From: Tubiluchus corallicola | Taxonomy: Eukaryota; Priapulida; Priapulimorpha; Priapulimorphida; Tubiluchidae | Length of the DNA: 64,000 nt | NCBI GenBank assembly: GCA_030141605.1 | Contig: JAQGDQ010000039.1 | Location: 248,001-312,000 of the forward strand | Direction: 5' to 3' | Part shown: in pieces, positions 10,975-26,047 of the stretch | Numbering within the stretch: the first letter of the stretch is position 1 | How the letters are laid out: each line of letters begins with the position of its first letter | The notes under the pieces: model-generated | The model's database searches: none | Seen by the model: the letters and a program-made list of their open reading frames with translations, nothing else | Told to the model about the DNA's origin: nothing | Program-made: the position numbers and the translations under genes

Positions 10975-11596
10975 TTTGCACGAACGCTTATCATTACATG
11001 CTCAAAATTACCATTTCGTTCGGTGCATGGCATTGATAGACATCGAATATCAATAAAATTAATGAATGTTTATTTTCCTTCTTCCAGGTTTGGTATTCTC
11101 GAGTTGTAGACCTGTGTGTTTATGATCACCAGGCAATTTAACTGAACTGAACCATCTTGCAGCAGCCGCCCCCTGATGTTAGGTTGTAATATAGCTACAT
11201 TTTATTCTCAGAAAATTTGTAATTTAATCAATCGTCCGTATGTAGTAGTAATAGTGCCGTCCTACAATTAATTACTCAGCTTCTCTTAATAGTATGTTTA
11301 TTGGAAAATCTGGTTAGATTAAATTGACATATATAGGTATGCGTTGCCTTGCATGACATTATTTTTAACGCCAATAAACCAAGTGTACTTTGTTACAATC
11401 AGTATATATAGTATTAATTATTTCGGCAATACATATATGGGTAGCAAGCTAAGTGAACGTAGTAACAATGAAAAGTACTTCGGATATGCATTATCATATG
11501 ATTACAATGCGATTACAGATCAATTCGAGATTACACTAAAAAGCACGCATAAGTGTTCACGTAGACAATATCACTTTTTAGATGTGTTTAAATTGT

Positions 11597-11599
<3 letters not shown>

Positions 11600-11652
<53 letters not shown>

Positions 11653-11672
11653 CCTCTCTGTCTCTCTTTCTT
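11600..11672. repeat. (CT)n microsatellite
   Basis: An almost pure CT run with few interruptions. A second (CT)n tract lies in the related region at 25,925-25,959. Confidence 0.95.
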
Positions 11673-12234
11673 TCTCAAAAGTTTATTGAAGTAATGTTTA
11701 TTGGGTCACTGTTTCCAATCTCCAGCATTTAAAATTCACTTTGAAGTTTAAAAATTGCTGTGCGTTTCCTGAATTATTATTGGCTGTAGCAGCTCCAATC
11801 ATGGCCTTGCTTTAGAGAATGCAGTTAGCTGTCATTCACACTCTTCTGTCAAATAAAATTAAAATAAATAATTACACTATAATGATGTAAATTGACGAAT
11901 TAATAAAAATGGCATTTGTGATAGATCGAGAAAAAATGTCACATTTGATGGGCTGCGTTAATGAGTTAAGTGACAATCTGACATGGCCGCACGATGTCGC
12001 AGCTGGTGACAAATAGTGGTTTCTGAAATCTGCCTATATAGTAGTGACGCACTAAATTCATACAATTACAAATGATTAATTAATAAAATAACAAGGAAAA
12101 CATATTTTTATCTTAATTCGCATCACAACGGCTACTAAAATCTATGATTACCTTTGACTATTCCTTACCACAAATGAAGGAAGTTTGTAACGAAATTAGT
12201 AGCACATTTTAAAAGCAAGTGAATTGTTTTGATC

Positions 12235-15200
12235 CTACTTACTTCCATCACAGCTGTCATCACTGCCGCATATAACGTCTCCAGTATCACAAGTGCATGT
12301 AAACGATTGCCCGATAGATACACAAGTAGCAGGACCTGATCCACCAGTTGGACAGGGCGAGCTTTCACAAGGATCAGCTAAAAACAGAAGCAATGTGTGT
12401 GTAATAACAGTGTGTAACACTTTTGGTGGCAGGGAAAGTGGCTGCTGTTTTGACTTCTGCTACCCCTTCAGCAAGTCTGTAGGGATGTTGTAGGACTATT
12501 AAGTCGAATAGTAAATGGCCTCAAAATTTGACGAGTGGTGCTGCGTATCTTTAATAAAAATAAAGAGGTGGCTAACCATAACAAGGTTTATTAGTATAAA
12601 CGATATTTCGGAAAAATCAATGCTCCCTTCATCAAGTTACATAAAATTAATCACATATAGTTCCACGATGTTATTAAAACACAGTAAGGCAAAATAAACC
12701 CCGTTACATCTCGCATTGTGCACTTTGTTGTGCGATGTAATGTGGTTATTTTGCTTACACTGTGTTTAAATGTCATCTGGAATTCTGTGTGATCAATTTT
12801 GTATAACTTGATGAATTGAGTGGTTTTCCGAAATATCGTTAATACTAGTAAACCTTGTTATCAATAACCACCTCTTTATTTTATTAAATCGCTTCTTTGC
12901 CTTTTAGGCTCGCAACACATTAGCATCTACGCATTCCATTCTTTGTTACCTATTAAATAGTGATAGGCAATAGTCAAACTGTCATAGTAATAAGCATTTC
13001 ACAGTTTAGTTGCGCGCACGCGCAATTGCTGTAGGCAAAGGTTAAGTGTATCATAGCAACGCGTCTTAACTATACCCGTCACGTGATATGTGGGTAAAGC
13101 AAAGCCGTCTGCCGCGCCAGTTTAGTAACTTCAGTTATTTTACATGGACTTTACATAATTATGCATTAGTCTGTGCGTAGAGTGATTTACTAGCAGGCTC
13201 TTGCCTGGGAACAAGAAAAAATGAACTAGGTAAGATTTTAGCTAGCTGTTGAAATTGTTACGATTACAATAACATCGGCTGCGAGGCATTGTCAAATGTA
13301 GACAAATGCGTTGTCTGGCACACTTAACCTTTCACGATCATTATCAATCACTGGAACTGCGAAAAGACTTATTGATCTATCAAGCAGGAATCGCAGTCTT
13401 AGAAAGAAAACTCGAAACGAGAGTAGAAGCAATGAAGAACGTGCAAAACATTCATGGCATTTCGGCTTGATGATGACTTATAATTGAGATACTGAACTAT
13501 GAACTACGAAATTTGTTTCATATATAGCAAAATATAAACACATTTGAAAGAATAAAAAATTTTGTAGTTCGCATGAATGAGCATTTGCACACTCCCTTTA
13601 AGTAATAGAAATTATGTATCTTGTATGTACGACTAATGCTGTAAATAATGTCCTAAATAAAATGTCGTCATATCTTCTAAGTATCTCCAAATAAAATTAG
13701 TGTCTATCGTTACTTCTAATCGTGGTTAGATTTATATTCTAAAAATAACTACGATTCATGCGTAAGTTCGTCAAGTTTACAAGACTTGGCATTGTTCAGG
13801 GCTTCTAACAGATGACATGACATTTTTTAAAATAAGAGTAGTCAATTACAACAGACAAGGAGAGTGCTGCTTACTCGGCATGTCACACGTTTCGCCTTCG
13901 CAGCCTCCAGCACACATGCACATAAATTCACCAGGACCGGCAGCTACACAGTTGCCCCCATTTTCACACGGATTTGGTCTACAAGGATTGCTTGCAGCTA
14001 TATAACAAAAACAGAAATATTCATTATAGTTTCCCGGTTTCATGTAATTAGAAAAATATACCACTTCTTTGGCAGACAAATATCAAGTCTCAACAAATGA
14101 AGACCAATTATTAGACCTGATAAATCGCTAGTAAAAAACGTCAACCGTTTGATTTTTGCGCAGCCCATTTAATGAAGAGATTGTAAATTCAGAGTTTAAA
14201 TCTGCTTCCAAAAATTATGTAAGACTATTTTAAACATTTCAATAGCTCTACCTGCATTGTTAATTGCCAAAGCATACCGAAGTATTTTGATTGATGTAAA
14301 TTTAATATAACAGTAACAAGATCACCATTTCAAATACTGACAGATTGGAAGTATAAAGTATGGAATGGATGTGTTTGACTCATGTAGAGACATAATGTTT
14401 TTGAGTTACTTATAATCAAATAAAAGCCCAAGCGTTATGACTGTGGTACATGAATTTATACAAAAAGGAAACTTACAACATTCAGCCTTATCCTCATCCG
14501 AACGATCGTCACAGTCATCAGTTTCATCGCAGACGGAAGCCATCGGAATGCATCTGGAAAGGTCATCACAAACAAACTGGCCGCGCGGACAGCGAACTAC
14601 GTAAAAACAATTTAGGTTCATTATAGAAGTAGCATCAGCTTATAGTTATACTGTAATTATAGTTAAATCTAATTATAATTTACATTTATTACCGGCGTAT
14701 GTGCACGCATGGGTCATAGTGCAATCGCCAAAAGCATATTTGGACTGGGTAGTAACTGTGCCACCTAAATTGTATTGAATTTGTGTCGATAACACTAATG
14801 TAACGTGTCGGTGGCATTTATGTAGCGTACTACATCCAACTTGGAAAATTTATAGTTTAGCAATGCTTTATTGCTATATAGTTTATCTTTGTACTTGATT
14901 TTGTTCTACTGATATTCAAACTGAACCTGTCCCTTTTGCACCAACCGCACAGGCGCAGTTTGCTCAGAATGACACAAACCAATTGTATGTTGTGAAACGT
15001 ATGTACACACAAAGCAGGTATGTATTCTACACTGTTCACAAGTGAATGACTTGAGTGCAACAGATGTAGTCATGTATCACATGGTATATAAAGAGATCTG
15101 TGGGTGTCTCTATCCATTGCAAATATTTAATGCATGACAGTGATGTAATGCCAGACAAACCATATAACTGTTTATGAACACGATAACCGCACAAATGTTA

Positions 15201-16380
15201 ACATACTCAAACCTGAAAAAAATGCAAGCACCCATAAAATTTAGAATTTGCTTAAAGCAAAAACCCGACCCAAACTTGAACTGTAGGTCAAAACAATCTA
15301 CTCTTTAAAATATTGAAAGGAAACACACACTAGCGCCTGCGTTTCCGAAACGGATTGCACAAAAAACAGGTGCTGTACCTCTCAGTTCGGATGTGTTAGT
15401 TTGTGACGATCTACACTCGTTCGATAGCTTATGCGTGAGTACAGCGGTAAGTTTGAAATTTGGATTTTTATCTTAAAACTAGCCGAGTTTTAGTACAACA
15501 CACAGAGTACCACTGTAATTCAATTTTCGCTTTCGCAAATACGTGCAACACGCTCGTGGAATATTTTTGCTGTTGAAAATTATGTTAGTATGTGATGTCA
15601 TCAATAGTTGGGCTCGCCTGCCGTTAATTAAGGTTTTTGATCTATTAATTACCAGAAACGCTTTTGCAGTGTTAATTGTGTTAAAATGTATACTTATTAT
15701 CAGATTTGAAAATGGGGTAGTATAATTATGAAAAATAATTCTGTCTTCCTTTAGCATTCTTGCTAAGCAGTTAAGCACTGACTCCTTATTTCGTGTACAT
15801 GTATTTGTGTAACACACTTCCTGCTAAAAGTCTGAAACAAGAAAAAAGGAAGGAAAGAAAGAGAGCGAAACAGAAAGAAACAAGTAGAGAACAAAGGAAC
15901 AGTTAGTATAAACAGGAAGAAAAAATGAAGATCAGAAAAAAGTAAAAATGAGCCTACGGCAGAGAGCAGGTGGTCCAGGAGCTTCATCTGATCCATCAAG
16001 GCAGTCATTGTTCATATCACAGACATCAGTACGAGGTATGCAAGCAGAGTAATCCTCACATAAAAAGTTGTCACCTGTACAACCTATTTAAACACACATA
16101 ATCTTATTACGTACTACTTATTAATTGCAATTTATAACAGTTCATATGAAATTTCATATGAAATTTGCTATAGATCATATTTTGGCATAGGTCATATTTG
16201 CAGTCATATTTAAAACCTGCTGGGTACTTTTTATACACCGTTTTAAACTGTATATACTTATTTGATTTACTCATGGAATAATACAGTCCTTATATTATTC
16301 AATGAGTAATTAGAAGGAGATTTTGTAATTATTCTTTCTTCCAATAAAGAGTTATTTTAATAATAATAATGACGACGACG

Positions 16381-16452
<72 letters not shown>

Positions 16453-16535
16453 GCCGCCGCCGCCGCCGCCGCCGCCACCACCACCACCACCACCACCACC
16501 ACCACCACCACCACCACCACCACCACTACCACCAC

Positions 16536-16628
<93 letters not shown>

Positions 16629-19600
16629 GTAATTTTCAGGGACTGACACCATAACACTGAAAAAAACCTTAATAATGCAGTAAATGGTAAACAGGATGTT
16701 GGTGTATTTTAACTGATCAAAAATTAGATGAAACGTACAATCAAATGGTTAAAATGAAGCTGTTTTTATATAAAACCCGCAGTAACAAGCCTTGCCATGT
16801 ATAGCAGAAAATAGCTAAAGGAAAATCAAACAAGCTAAAATTAACGGAGTTGCGCTATACTTTCAGCGTAAAGAAATTGCTTAGCACTGTTAGCGCATCA
16901 TTAGATTAGATTATTATTACATTATTCATTCAATCTTAAAAAAAATTACATTTGCATAAATAGGATCATCACAATTAATGATAATTAGTTAATGTTTGAG
17001 GAAGGGAGAAAGCCACCAGATATGGCCCACATTAATCAATCATTCCTGTTAAATTTACAAAAAGCATCAAAATCAAATTAAGTAGTTTAAAATGAAACAG
17101 CCTAAGTTGTTAGCATTATCAATCTCTGACGGTAAACTATTCTACATGTCAATCACCCTGTTTGCAAAAGAGTATTTAAAAACATCAATACGACAACAGT
17201 ATTTATACAATTTGAAACTATCGCGCCGACAGCGTCAGTTTAAATATCGTTGTACGCGCTCGATTTTATCATTCAAAAGAGCATTATGAGGATTCTACAC
17301 AGGGTAGCAAAGGTTGAACGAAAGACTTATACGATGTTAAAAGGCCAAAAATGTGTTTGTAACTACATAGCGAATGTCATACTTGATGCTACAGCAACTT
17401 AGTCAGAACAATAAATTAAAATTTTTAGTTCTGAACACATAGTAACACCCAAGCGTCTACAACTAGTATTCACTGGTATAGGCGTGTCGTTCAGCACATA
17501 CTGAAACTTTGTAAGCAAAGATTAGTGCGTCCTACGTGGACGAGTGCACACTTATGTTCTGCAATAGCGAGTTGTTAGCCCATAAGAATTGAATTTCCAA
17601 AGCTCGATTAAGACTTTGATTACCATTAGATGTTACAAAAAGTTCAACATCATCAGTGTATAACTTGATAAGAACTGAGTTCAAATTGTCAGACATCTCA
17701 TTTATATACAATAAAGATAATATTGGTCCAAATATCGAAACCACGTACCCGAAACAACTCTTTCACAGAACTTAGTGTCTACACGTACACGCTGGTCACG
17801 ATTAGACAAAAAATGCAGAAATTATGTTTATATTTAGCGTAAGCTCTTATGTTTGGTTATTTATTTCATCTGTTCTCATTACTAATTTTGATGATGCCAT
17901 TACATATCCTGGTGATAACTATGGAGAATCTAATTGTCAGTACGACTTCCCGTGTATAGAGATTTCAATGTACAGCTAAAAGTGGAGAATCATAAAATTC
18001 TGACTAATTGTCTTAAAGCTAAAAATTACGTTCACATTTAGTGCAAGCTCCTTTGTTTGGTTGTTTATTATTTTATGTGTTCTCATTTCTGATTTTGTGA
18101 TTGCAATAGATTGTCTAGTCGCCAGTACGACTTACGGTGTACAGATTTCAACGTAAAACAGAGAGGGGAGAACCACAAAATGTCAAAACTAAATTATTTG
18201 TCTCAAAACTAAAAGCTCAAGCAACAAGAGAATGATTAATAAACTGAGCGGCGAAAACTTACAACAGTCGACTGTACCGTCACATGTTTCAACACTTGCA
18301 CAGGATCCGTCACTGCACTCAATCTTTCCAATCTCCTCACAAGCTGTATAACAACAAGATTGAATGTTTACAACTGACTATACCTGGTCGAGTGTGGTTA
18401 ACTCATGTCAGTACTTGTAGATTATTATGTTCAAGTGTGACTAACCAGTATACACGGTGCTCTTGACTAATTATCACTTGACTATGCCTGTGCCCAAACC
18501 GGTTTACTCATGTGTGATAGAGAGTTTGCCCTAATTCTCACATTTCGACTCCTATCTCGGTTGACTTGGAAGTTTCGTGACTCTTGTTGCTATAGTTTTA
18601 GCGTTATTTAAGGTATGCATTTTGGCTTTATCTCGGCCTAAAAATCTTATACAAGCTCCTGAAAACCCCAGGTGCACATCTACCGCAATACCTAAATATA
18701 TTGTCTATTGTCTATACTGAAAGTTTGAAATATCGCGACTCCGCGTACATGTACTGCAGCTTTTGCAGTTATTTGATGTTCCGATTTGAGGGACAAAGCC
18801 ATTTGCTCTACTTTTCGTATTTTGACTCCGGTCAAGGACAGCTAAACAAACCTAGGTTTTTTATCTACACGATTGTCCCTACTCAAGGTGTCTACCCTTC
18901 AAGTTCGCGACTCTAGCTACTGTAGTTTAAGAGTTATTCAGTGTTGTGCATTTTGGCTCCTATTTCGGTGCCTTAAAGAATACCTGTTTTTCAAACGCCC
19001 AGAAGCACGCCTACCCCACATTATCTAAATAATTGTGAAAAAATTGAATTTAGCTCCACTCCCTAGGAGGAATTTAATGGTAATCAAAAAAATTACCACA
19101 GTTTTCTAGTATCCTTAACCGTTTGACCAGTGTAAACATCTCTTGCACAATTTTAAAGGTTCCCATCCCGGTCAAGTATCTACCCCGTAGGTTTCTGACT
19201 CTAGCCCTCTGCATTTCCAACTTAAATTTAAAAAGTCGAAAACTGGATATAATTACCCAGCATAACGAAAAAAATCAGCATATTGGTTCTTTTCGATCCA
19301 TCACACAAGCGCACAAGGATAAAAAGATCTCAACCGAAAACATGCTAAATTAGTGTTTAGTTGCTGTTATAAAAGTTGAACAGAATATGAGTCACGGGGA
19401 TAATGTCTAGTAATGTTTTAAGTAGATGTGCATTGCGGAACTGACCATAATGCAGTTACTGAAAAGCATAATAAGAGAAAGGATCGTACATAGTTCCGTC
19501 TCGCAAGTAAAACCTGTGTAACGTTCTCCACAGATGCATCTAAACAAACGCCCATAGTTGTAGTCGTACACACAAGTGCCATGATTCTCACACGGGTTGC

Positions 19601-22600
19601 TCTCACAGTCAACTAAACAAAAGCACAAACATTTTAGTTTGGCACAAACTGACAGAAAACTGAGCGAACGAGCCAAATGATCAATTGATGCATTTACAAG
19701 AAACACATTTACAGATTAAAAACGCATATTAGACGAAGACATAGCCAAATGCACAGAAACTATGCTTTTCAAAAACTCTGTCCCGTTAGCACAGAACTGG
19801 TAAACTACCACGTACGAGGGCGACATCCGCCATGTTCATCTTGTGTGTATCCTGAAGCACACCAACAGTAACCCATTTCCAGGGACTTGGTAATGTCTTT
19901 CTTACGGCAATCAGCATTATCGTCTTTACATTGTTCTTTGGTAAGGCATGGTTGCCCCACATCAGAATCTATAATATTCAGTAATAATAACAATAGTAAA
20001 TATGGCTAAAAAGTAAAATTGTCTACAATCGCGAAATCAAACTCTAACAACATGCGAAACATGAACACGCGGAAGGGACGCTAGGATTCGTTTTTGTCGA
20101 CACACGGGGTGAGAGAGCACCTCCTTCTAACCCTAACTTAACACTAGCACAATCCCTAAGTTAACCTTTGAACCATAATTTCAGCATTGAAGCAAATTCC
20201 AATATTAAAACTTTTGAAACCATTTCATTAATTAAGCATTTAGTATTAAATTACTTACCATAGTTAAAATTAGCTGCTGTATATCTGCGAATCCGTTCTT
20301 TGCATTCGAGACTGTCCCTATATATTTTTTAATAATGGAATATTAAAAGACGTGATTAAATGTAAGAAGCCATTAGTGCGAATTGTTGGTTTTCATGTTT
20401 AAAAATGTCTTAGGTATATATATATATATTTGAAATTTCCGCTTCAAATTAACGGTCAAATCTGTTCTAAGATATTTTTGGTACTCACTTTATCATAATA
20501 GCACTATCTTGATGTGACTGCAAAAACAGTAGCTTTAAGAACTATATTTCTCAGACCCACTTAAGAGCTATCACATCTAGGTTCACCTTTGTTATTAAGC
20601 ATTACTTGTACTTCAGTGCACAACATTTTATCGCCTATGGACAGCTAATATTTTCTATAGTTATATAGTGAATAATTACAAGTTAATTTTCCTTTAATAC
20701 TTACATCAAATTTTCACTTTTAGTATTACATCTTAGTACTAGCGTTTCTGTGTAGCTTGGCAGCTCACTTGCTCCTCTCCACGGATAATTGACATAATTG
20801 ACGGTTATTGAGGTCTAGAGATGTGGAAATAAAAAAGGCAAAATAAGTGTACTAAAGATAACTTTCTTATTTGTATTATGCTTAGGCAAGCAGTATTCAA
20901 TTAAAGCTATAGTTCTAAATACTGCAGAGAGCTACATGACTACTCTAGCAAGTAAGTGCTATCTGAAAGACTGGAGGAAGCGGATTTTGTTTAACGCGTA
21001 GAACGGAAAGTGCACGGGGAGAATAAGAACATGCACAGATTAAAACCTAGAGGGAGCATAGAAGCTTGCTGAAGAGAGAGCAACATAAATAAATATGCCA
21101 GGGTAAGGAATGGCATTATGATGATGCTAAACAAACATCTCTAAAAACTGTTTCCTTAAAAGAGAGAAAAATAACATCAGAAATAGAAGAGGAACACAGG
21201 AAGTCACTGATGTCATCACACCAGTACGTAGGTATAATGGCAGGTTGCTGCAATTAAAATACATTTGTGAAAACAACTTAAATTTTAAGTATTTTCTGGC
21301 TTTATTCGCCCCAACTAGCTTGCAATCGTCAAACTTTGTTGCATTTGATGGTTTTGGATGGACACAAAGTGCACTTTGATCATTACCACGCCTTAATTAT
21401 GTAGAACGTTTTTACATTATAGATTTTTCTCACGGATGGCCGAGGCATAGTTTCAACCACGTGTGGCCAAACCACCTCAATCCACGTTACACTACTATAA
21501 TATGATTTCTTACCTGGATAGCATAATCGCGTGAACCACACTCCTCGTTATTAAAACTGATTACATAGTAGAGGAATTTTCTGCCGAGGCCATTGGCAAG
21601 ACAGTGTTTATTATTCCTGTATCCTGATTCTCGTTGATCATTGTAGTCCAGCCTTTGCTGATGATTGTCACTTGGTCTTCCCTGATCATAATAACTAGAT
21701 GTTCGTTGATCATAGTATCTATCATAGTACTTTGATCTCGGTTGATCATAGTACTTTGATCTCGGTTGATCGTAGTATCTATCATAATACCATGGTTTCG
21801 GTTGATCATAGTATCTATCATAATACCTTGGTCGTCGTTTATCATAGTATCTATTATAGTACAGTGGGCTTCGCTGATCATAGTAATCATCACTGTATCT
21901 TGGGCTTTGTTCATATTCATTATAAAACGTTTTTCTTTCTGGGCCAGTATAGCCATCTGCCAGAGTTACGGTTCCATGAAATTCATAAATGAATTTCAAC
22001 CCAACAGCCATGAAACCGCATTCTTCGTCACAATATGTCTCTACATCTAATGCACAAAATTTGAATTAAAAATGTCTGTAAACAAAATATCAGCAATGTT
22101 TCACAGTAAGTGAATACAATTATCGATAAACGCATTTTAAGTTCTGTACACTGGGCCTGATTAGTAAGTGGATAGGTGTCTCTTGGGGCAGTTTCAACAG
22201 TCATACTGCATTCGCCTATTTACGTCACTAATGAAGAATATGAACATCGTACTGTGGCTAAGACAGCTTTGCCGGTTCGGTATCTTATCTAAGCTCATTA
22301 CTCTTGCTAATTACGTGTGTCCCGGTCCTGCTACACAAATTATTATAGCCACAATAATTCCCATTAAGGACTGGATATCAGTTTGAAATGCGACTAAAGG
22401 CTACTTTAATGAAAATCAGTTGGTGGTCATACAGGTCCAGAAATATTTGGGCAGACGTCATTTAAGTCTACAAAACAATTTTATGGAGATACTCAGACAA
22501 CACTTGCTGTTACCTGTACATCTTTATTCCAGTAAATATTTGATTACGGCCATCGAGCATGATCTTTTGATGTTTAATTGATGATTAAACATTTGAGAGC

Positions 22601-25600
22601 ATCCAAAAATACTCGTATTTCACTTGTATTGACGAGATTACGTTTTAAACAAATAAAATAAATAAACAAATGAATTAATTAAGATGATAGTATTGCATTG
22701 AAACTCACGTTAGTAGGTATCACACTAGATACCCTAAACGCTAACATAGAAACAAAATCACTCACTTTTAATCAGGTTCTGAGGTGGTGCAATTTCAATG
22801 GCATAAGAACCTCGCTTTTGGTATTGTCCATATTGCAGACTTTTACTAAACAATCTAGAAAAAACCTCAACGATGTGTTTAAAATCCTTCACTGTGATGC
22901 CTTTGAGTCACTTGATTTTTAATTGCATTATTAATGAAATATGCGTTAATTAGTATGTAATTTTTATAGGCGTCTTCTCTGGACTTTTTCTTTATTTTTC
23001 TATTAACTGTACATATTTTTATTGCAAATATTTTTTGTAGTCTGCTTTTTTTATTTTTTATGAGTGCCATGTAATTCTAAACTAATGGGCGAATAACATA
23101 TAGAAAACACTCATCATCAATAATGTACACGGAAAAATAGACTTTCCTTGTGGTTTGAATGAAATTCAGCTTATAATGTCTTGCGGTTGTTATCACATTT
23201 GTATTTGCCCTATCGCTTTCTTGCTACAGATGTGATTGTCGTTATTTTTATCACAAATCGCAACAGAGCTGTGGCCGCATTTTCATTGTCATTTCTGTTA
23301 AGGTTGTTGTCTTTGTCGCTGCTGCTGCTGCTGCTCTCGTTCTTGTTCTTGTGCTGGTTCTTTTACTTGTACTTTTTCTTGTTCTTGTCCTTGATGTTGT
23401 CGTTGTCATCGTGTTTTTGTTATGTTCCTGCTGTTGCTGTTTCTCATTAAGTATTTCCCTCAGCTATAACCTCTTAAATAAATAGTTGAGGAAATTATGA
23501 TTAAAGTAATGATATGACACTAAGCTTATATTATCTAGACAGTTTTTACTTTGTTGCTGTAACTATAGTGTAACTGTAACTATACCAGTCACTAAATGGA
23601 ACACAACGAATTCAAGTACAAACATTTTTCTACATTTAGCGTGCCAGTAAAATAGCCACTCTGGTCTGGTCTGCATTTCTTCACTACTTCTCTTTTAGCA
23701 TTGGTGGTGACTAATGTGTTGTTTAAATGGTCACATAGTCAGTCACTGGGTCTTTTAGTGTCGCAGCCCCTTAGCACTTAATCCTAAAGGTCCTAAATGG
23801 GGCCTTATGAGACACTTATAATTATAGTATAGTCGTTCCCCGCTTGTATAAGGTTGTACAGATAAGGTTGTAGAACTACAAGTTCAGCAGCTTGTTAATG
23901 TCATTTTAAGCTTTCATTTCACAGGCTAAACTAAAGGACTAATTAGCAGACAAACCGGTCGAGAAAAGAATAAATTTGCAGTTTGGTTGGCTCAGAGAGT
24001 ATGTTCTTCAAATAATGAACTGATGGACAAACGAACCTGGCTGTTACCACAATCCTGTTTGACGTATTAAAATCTCGAGGTTTTGTGGCGGAGCCAAATT
24101 AACACAGATTTCTTCGGAACCCTATGACATGCTCAAAAAACTTTTTGAAAATATTACTATTATCGTCGTGTTGCTGTAACAATTGTTAATCATCAACAGC
24201 TGTTGAATGCTAAAGTTAAAACAGAACATTTCGGTCACCTTTCGTTATTATTGTGATGTCGAAGTCGTATAAAATTTACAGCAAAAATCATTGGAGATAA
24301 ATGCTCTAAAAAAATTAATGAGTGCCAGATAGCAATTGACGGTGCAATTTTTTAAAAAATATAGTTTTATATCTTATACTGTACAAAATTTTCAATTTAC
24401 AAAAAAATTACCTAAAGTGGATTTAATTTTAATAACAGATATGACAGTTGAGAATGGTTTGGCGATTAAACCGAAGCGTCCTGTTTTAGATAAATGTATG
24501 AAATTCAAAAAGAATAGACAGGAGTATATTTGCTTATGCTTTGACTTGATTTGTGCAAAAAAATTCTTGCGCGTTTAGCTCCTAATTGTGGCGTGATATT
24601 TAACCAAAGACCAGCACCTTTATTGGACTTGGAGTAAAATCACAAAGGGCATCGGGTTGATAATAGCTGCACAACTCACTTTCTATCACTCATTCTTAAC
24701 TGAGAAAATGTTGCAAATTAATTCAAATCATATAAAACGTTCATATAAAACAATGCTAAGATTTATCTATAGTCAGGTGTAAGCATTTATTTTTACAATA
24801 ACAATTATATAAGAGTGTATGACTACAACTGAGTCTACAACTAGTGTCCGCAATATATTTTCAAAAATGATTGTGTGGAAAATGAATTAAGGAGTTGTTG
24901 CTGTCTGCTCACCTCCCTGAAAAGTAGTTTTATATTTATTGTTCTATACAATAAGTGCATTATAAAACACAAAACTGAACAAGAACAGAAATTAAATACA
25001 ATGTGAACTGTGTGTTAAATCAGTCAAATCTATATATATAAAAGCAAAGGGCAAATAAAAAGTCGTAAATATATTAGTGACAAACATTGAAAAACATTTA
25101 GATTACATACAAAATAAAAAATAGCTTAACATTTTTGTCTAGAAATGTTCTATTTATTTTTTCTGTTTTCTGTTTATTTATTCTAGAATTGAACTGATAG
25201 TAATTGAGTTCTTTCACGTGACTGGCTATTTCCGACCATAAGAGCATTAAATGGAGTTGTCTGTCTCAGCATATTCTTACTAATATGAGAATATATAATA
25301 AATAAATTTTTGAGGATATCTAGTATCGTATGTATGGAAGTTATTAACAGGTTTGAAATATGAATGAAATTCAAGTTGAGTAAACTACAGTGAAACCGCT
25401 ATATGAACTACACTTAGTGAATGTTATGAATTTCTTTCATTTATCAATGCCAAATCTTTGCATGATACTCGACTTAGTAATCTCTTATTTAAAAGTTTTA
25501 ATCCCGTATCGAATGGGCCTCATCGCCTATTGGGTTCAACACTATTTATCGTTATTAATAATGAACGCTAGCTTGTAAGTACTGCCTCGCACGAAAAAAT

Positions 25601-25919
25601 TGTGATCCGTAAGGCTTAATTGGTCACCAATATACTTGTTAATGGAATATTTTGTTGTGATACAATTATGTTATGGTACGTTACATGTTCTTGCACTTGA
25701 TTTCGTCTCCCCGTTTTCACAATCATGTTAACAACGTAAGTAAGCAGCTGTCACCATAAAACAAGCTAATAAAAGAAAATATTGTCGAAAACAGTAGTGT
25801 AAACTAAAATGATCGGCAAAAATGCATCGATTCCGATTACGCTTCACGTCAAAAACCCAGAAAATCGCGAATAAAACACATATACACACTTAAATTTTTA
25901 CATGAATCTGGTTTATCGT

Positions 25920-25961
<42 letters not shown>

Positions 25962-25962
25962 A

Positions 25963-26047
<85 letters not shown>

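Larger units (their letters stand above)
10018..12234. other. Last intron or 3' flank of gene B
   Basis: No family exon is seen. The interval holds an A-rich retroelement tail on the minus strand at about 10,285-10,320, a long (CA)n at 10,891-10,971 and a (CT)n at 11,600-11,672. It is duplicated, diverged, at about 38.9-41.5 kb. Confidence 0.5.
18040..19612. repeat. Segment nearly identical to 49,185-50,755
   Basis: About 1.57 kb including exons 7 and 8 and the intron between them differs from gene C by few substitutions and small indels. Flanking sequence is much more diverged, pointing to recent gene conversion or duplication. Confidence 0.9.

Noticed and set aside
16329-16652. Long poly-Ile/Val/Ala and poly-Thr ORFs
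   Set aside because: They are translations of a trinucleotide microsatellite, open in several frames and on both strands.
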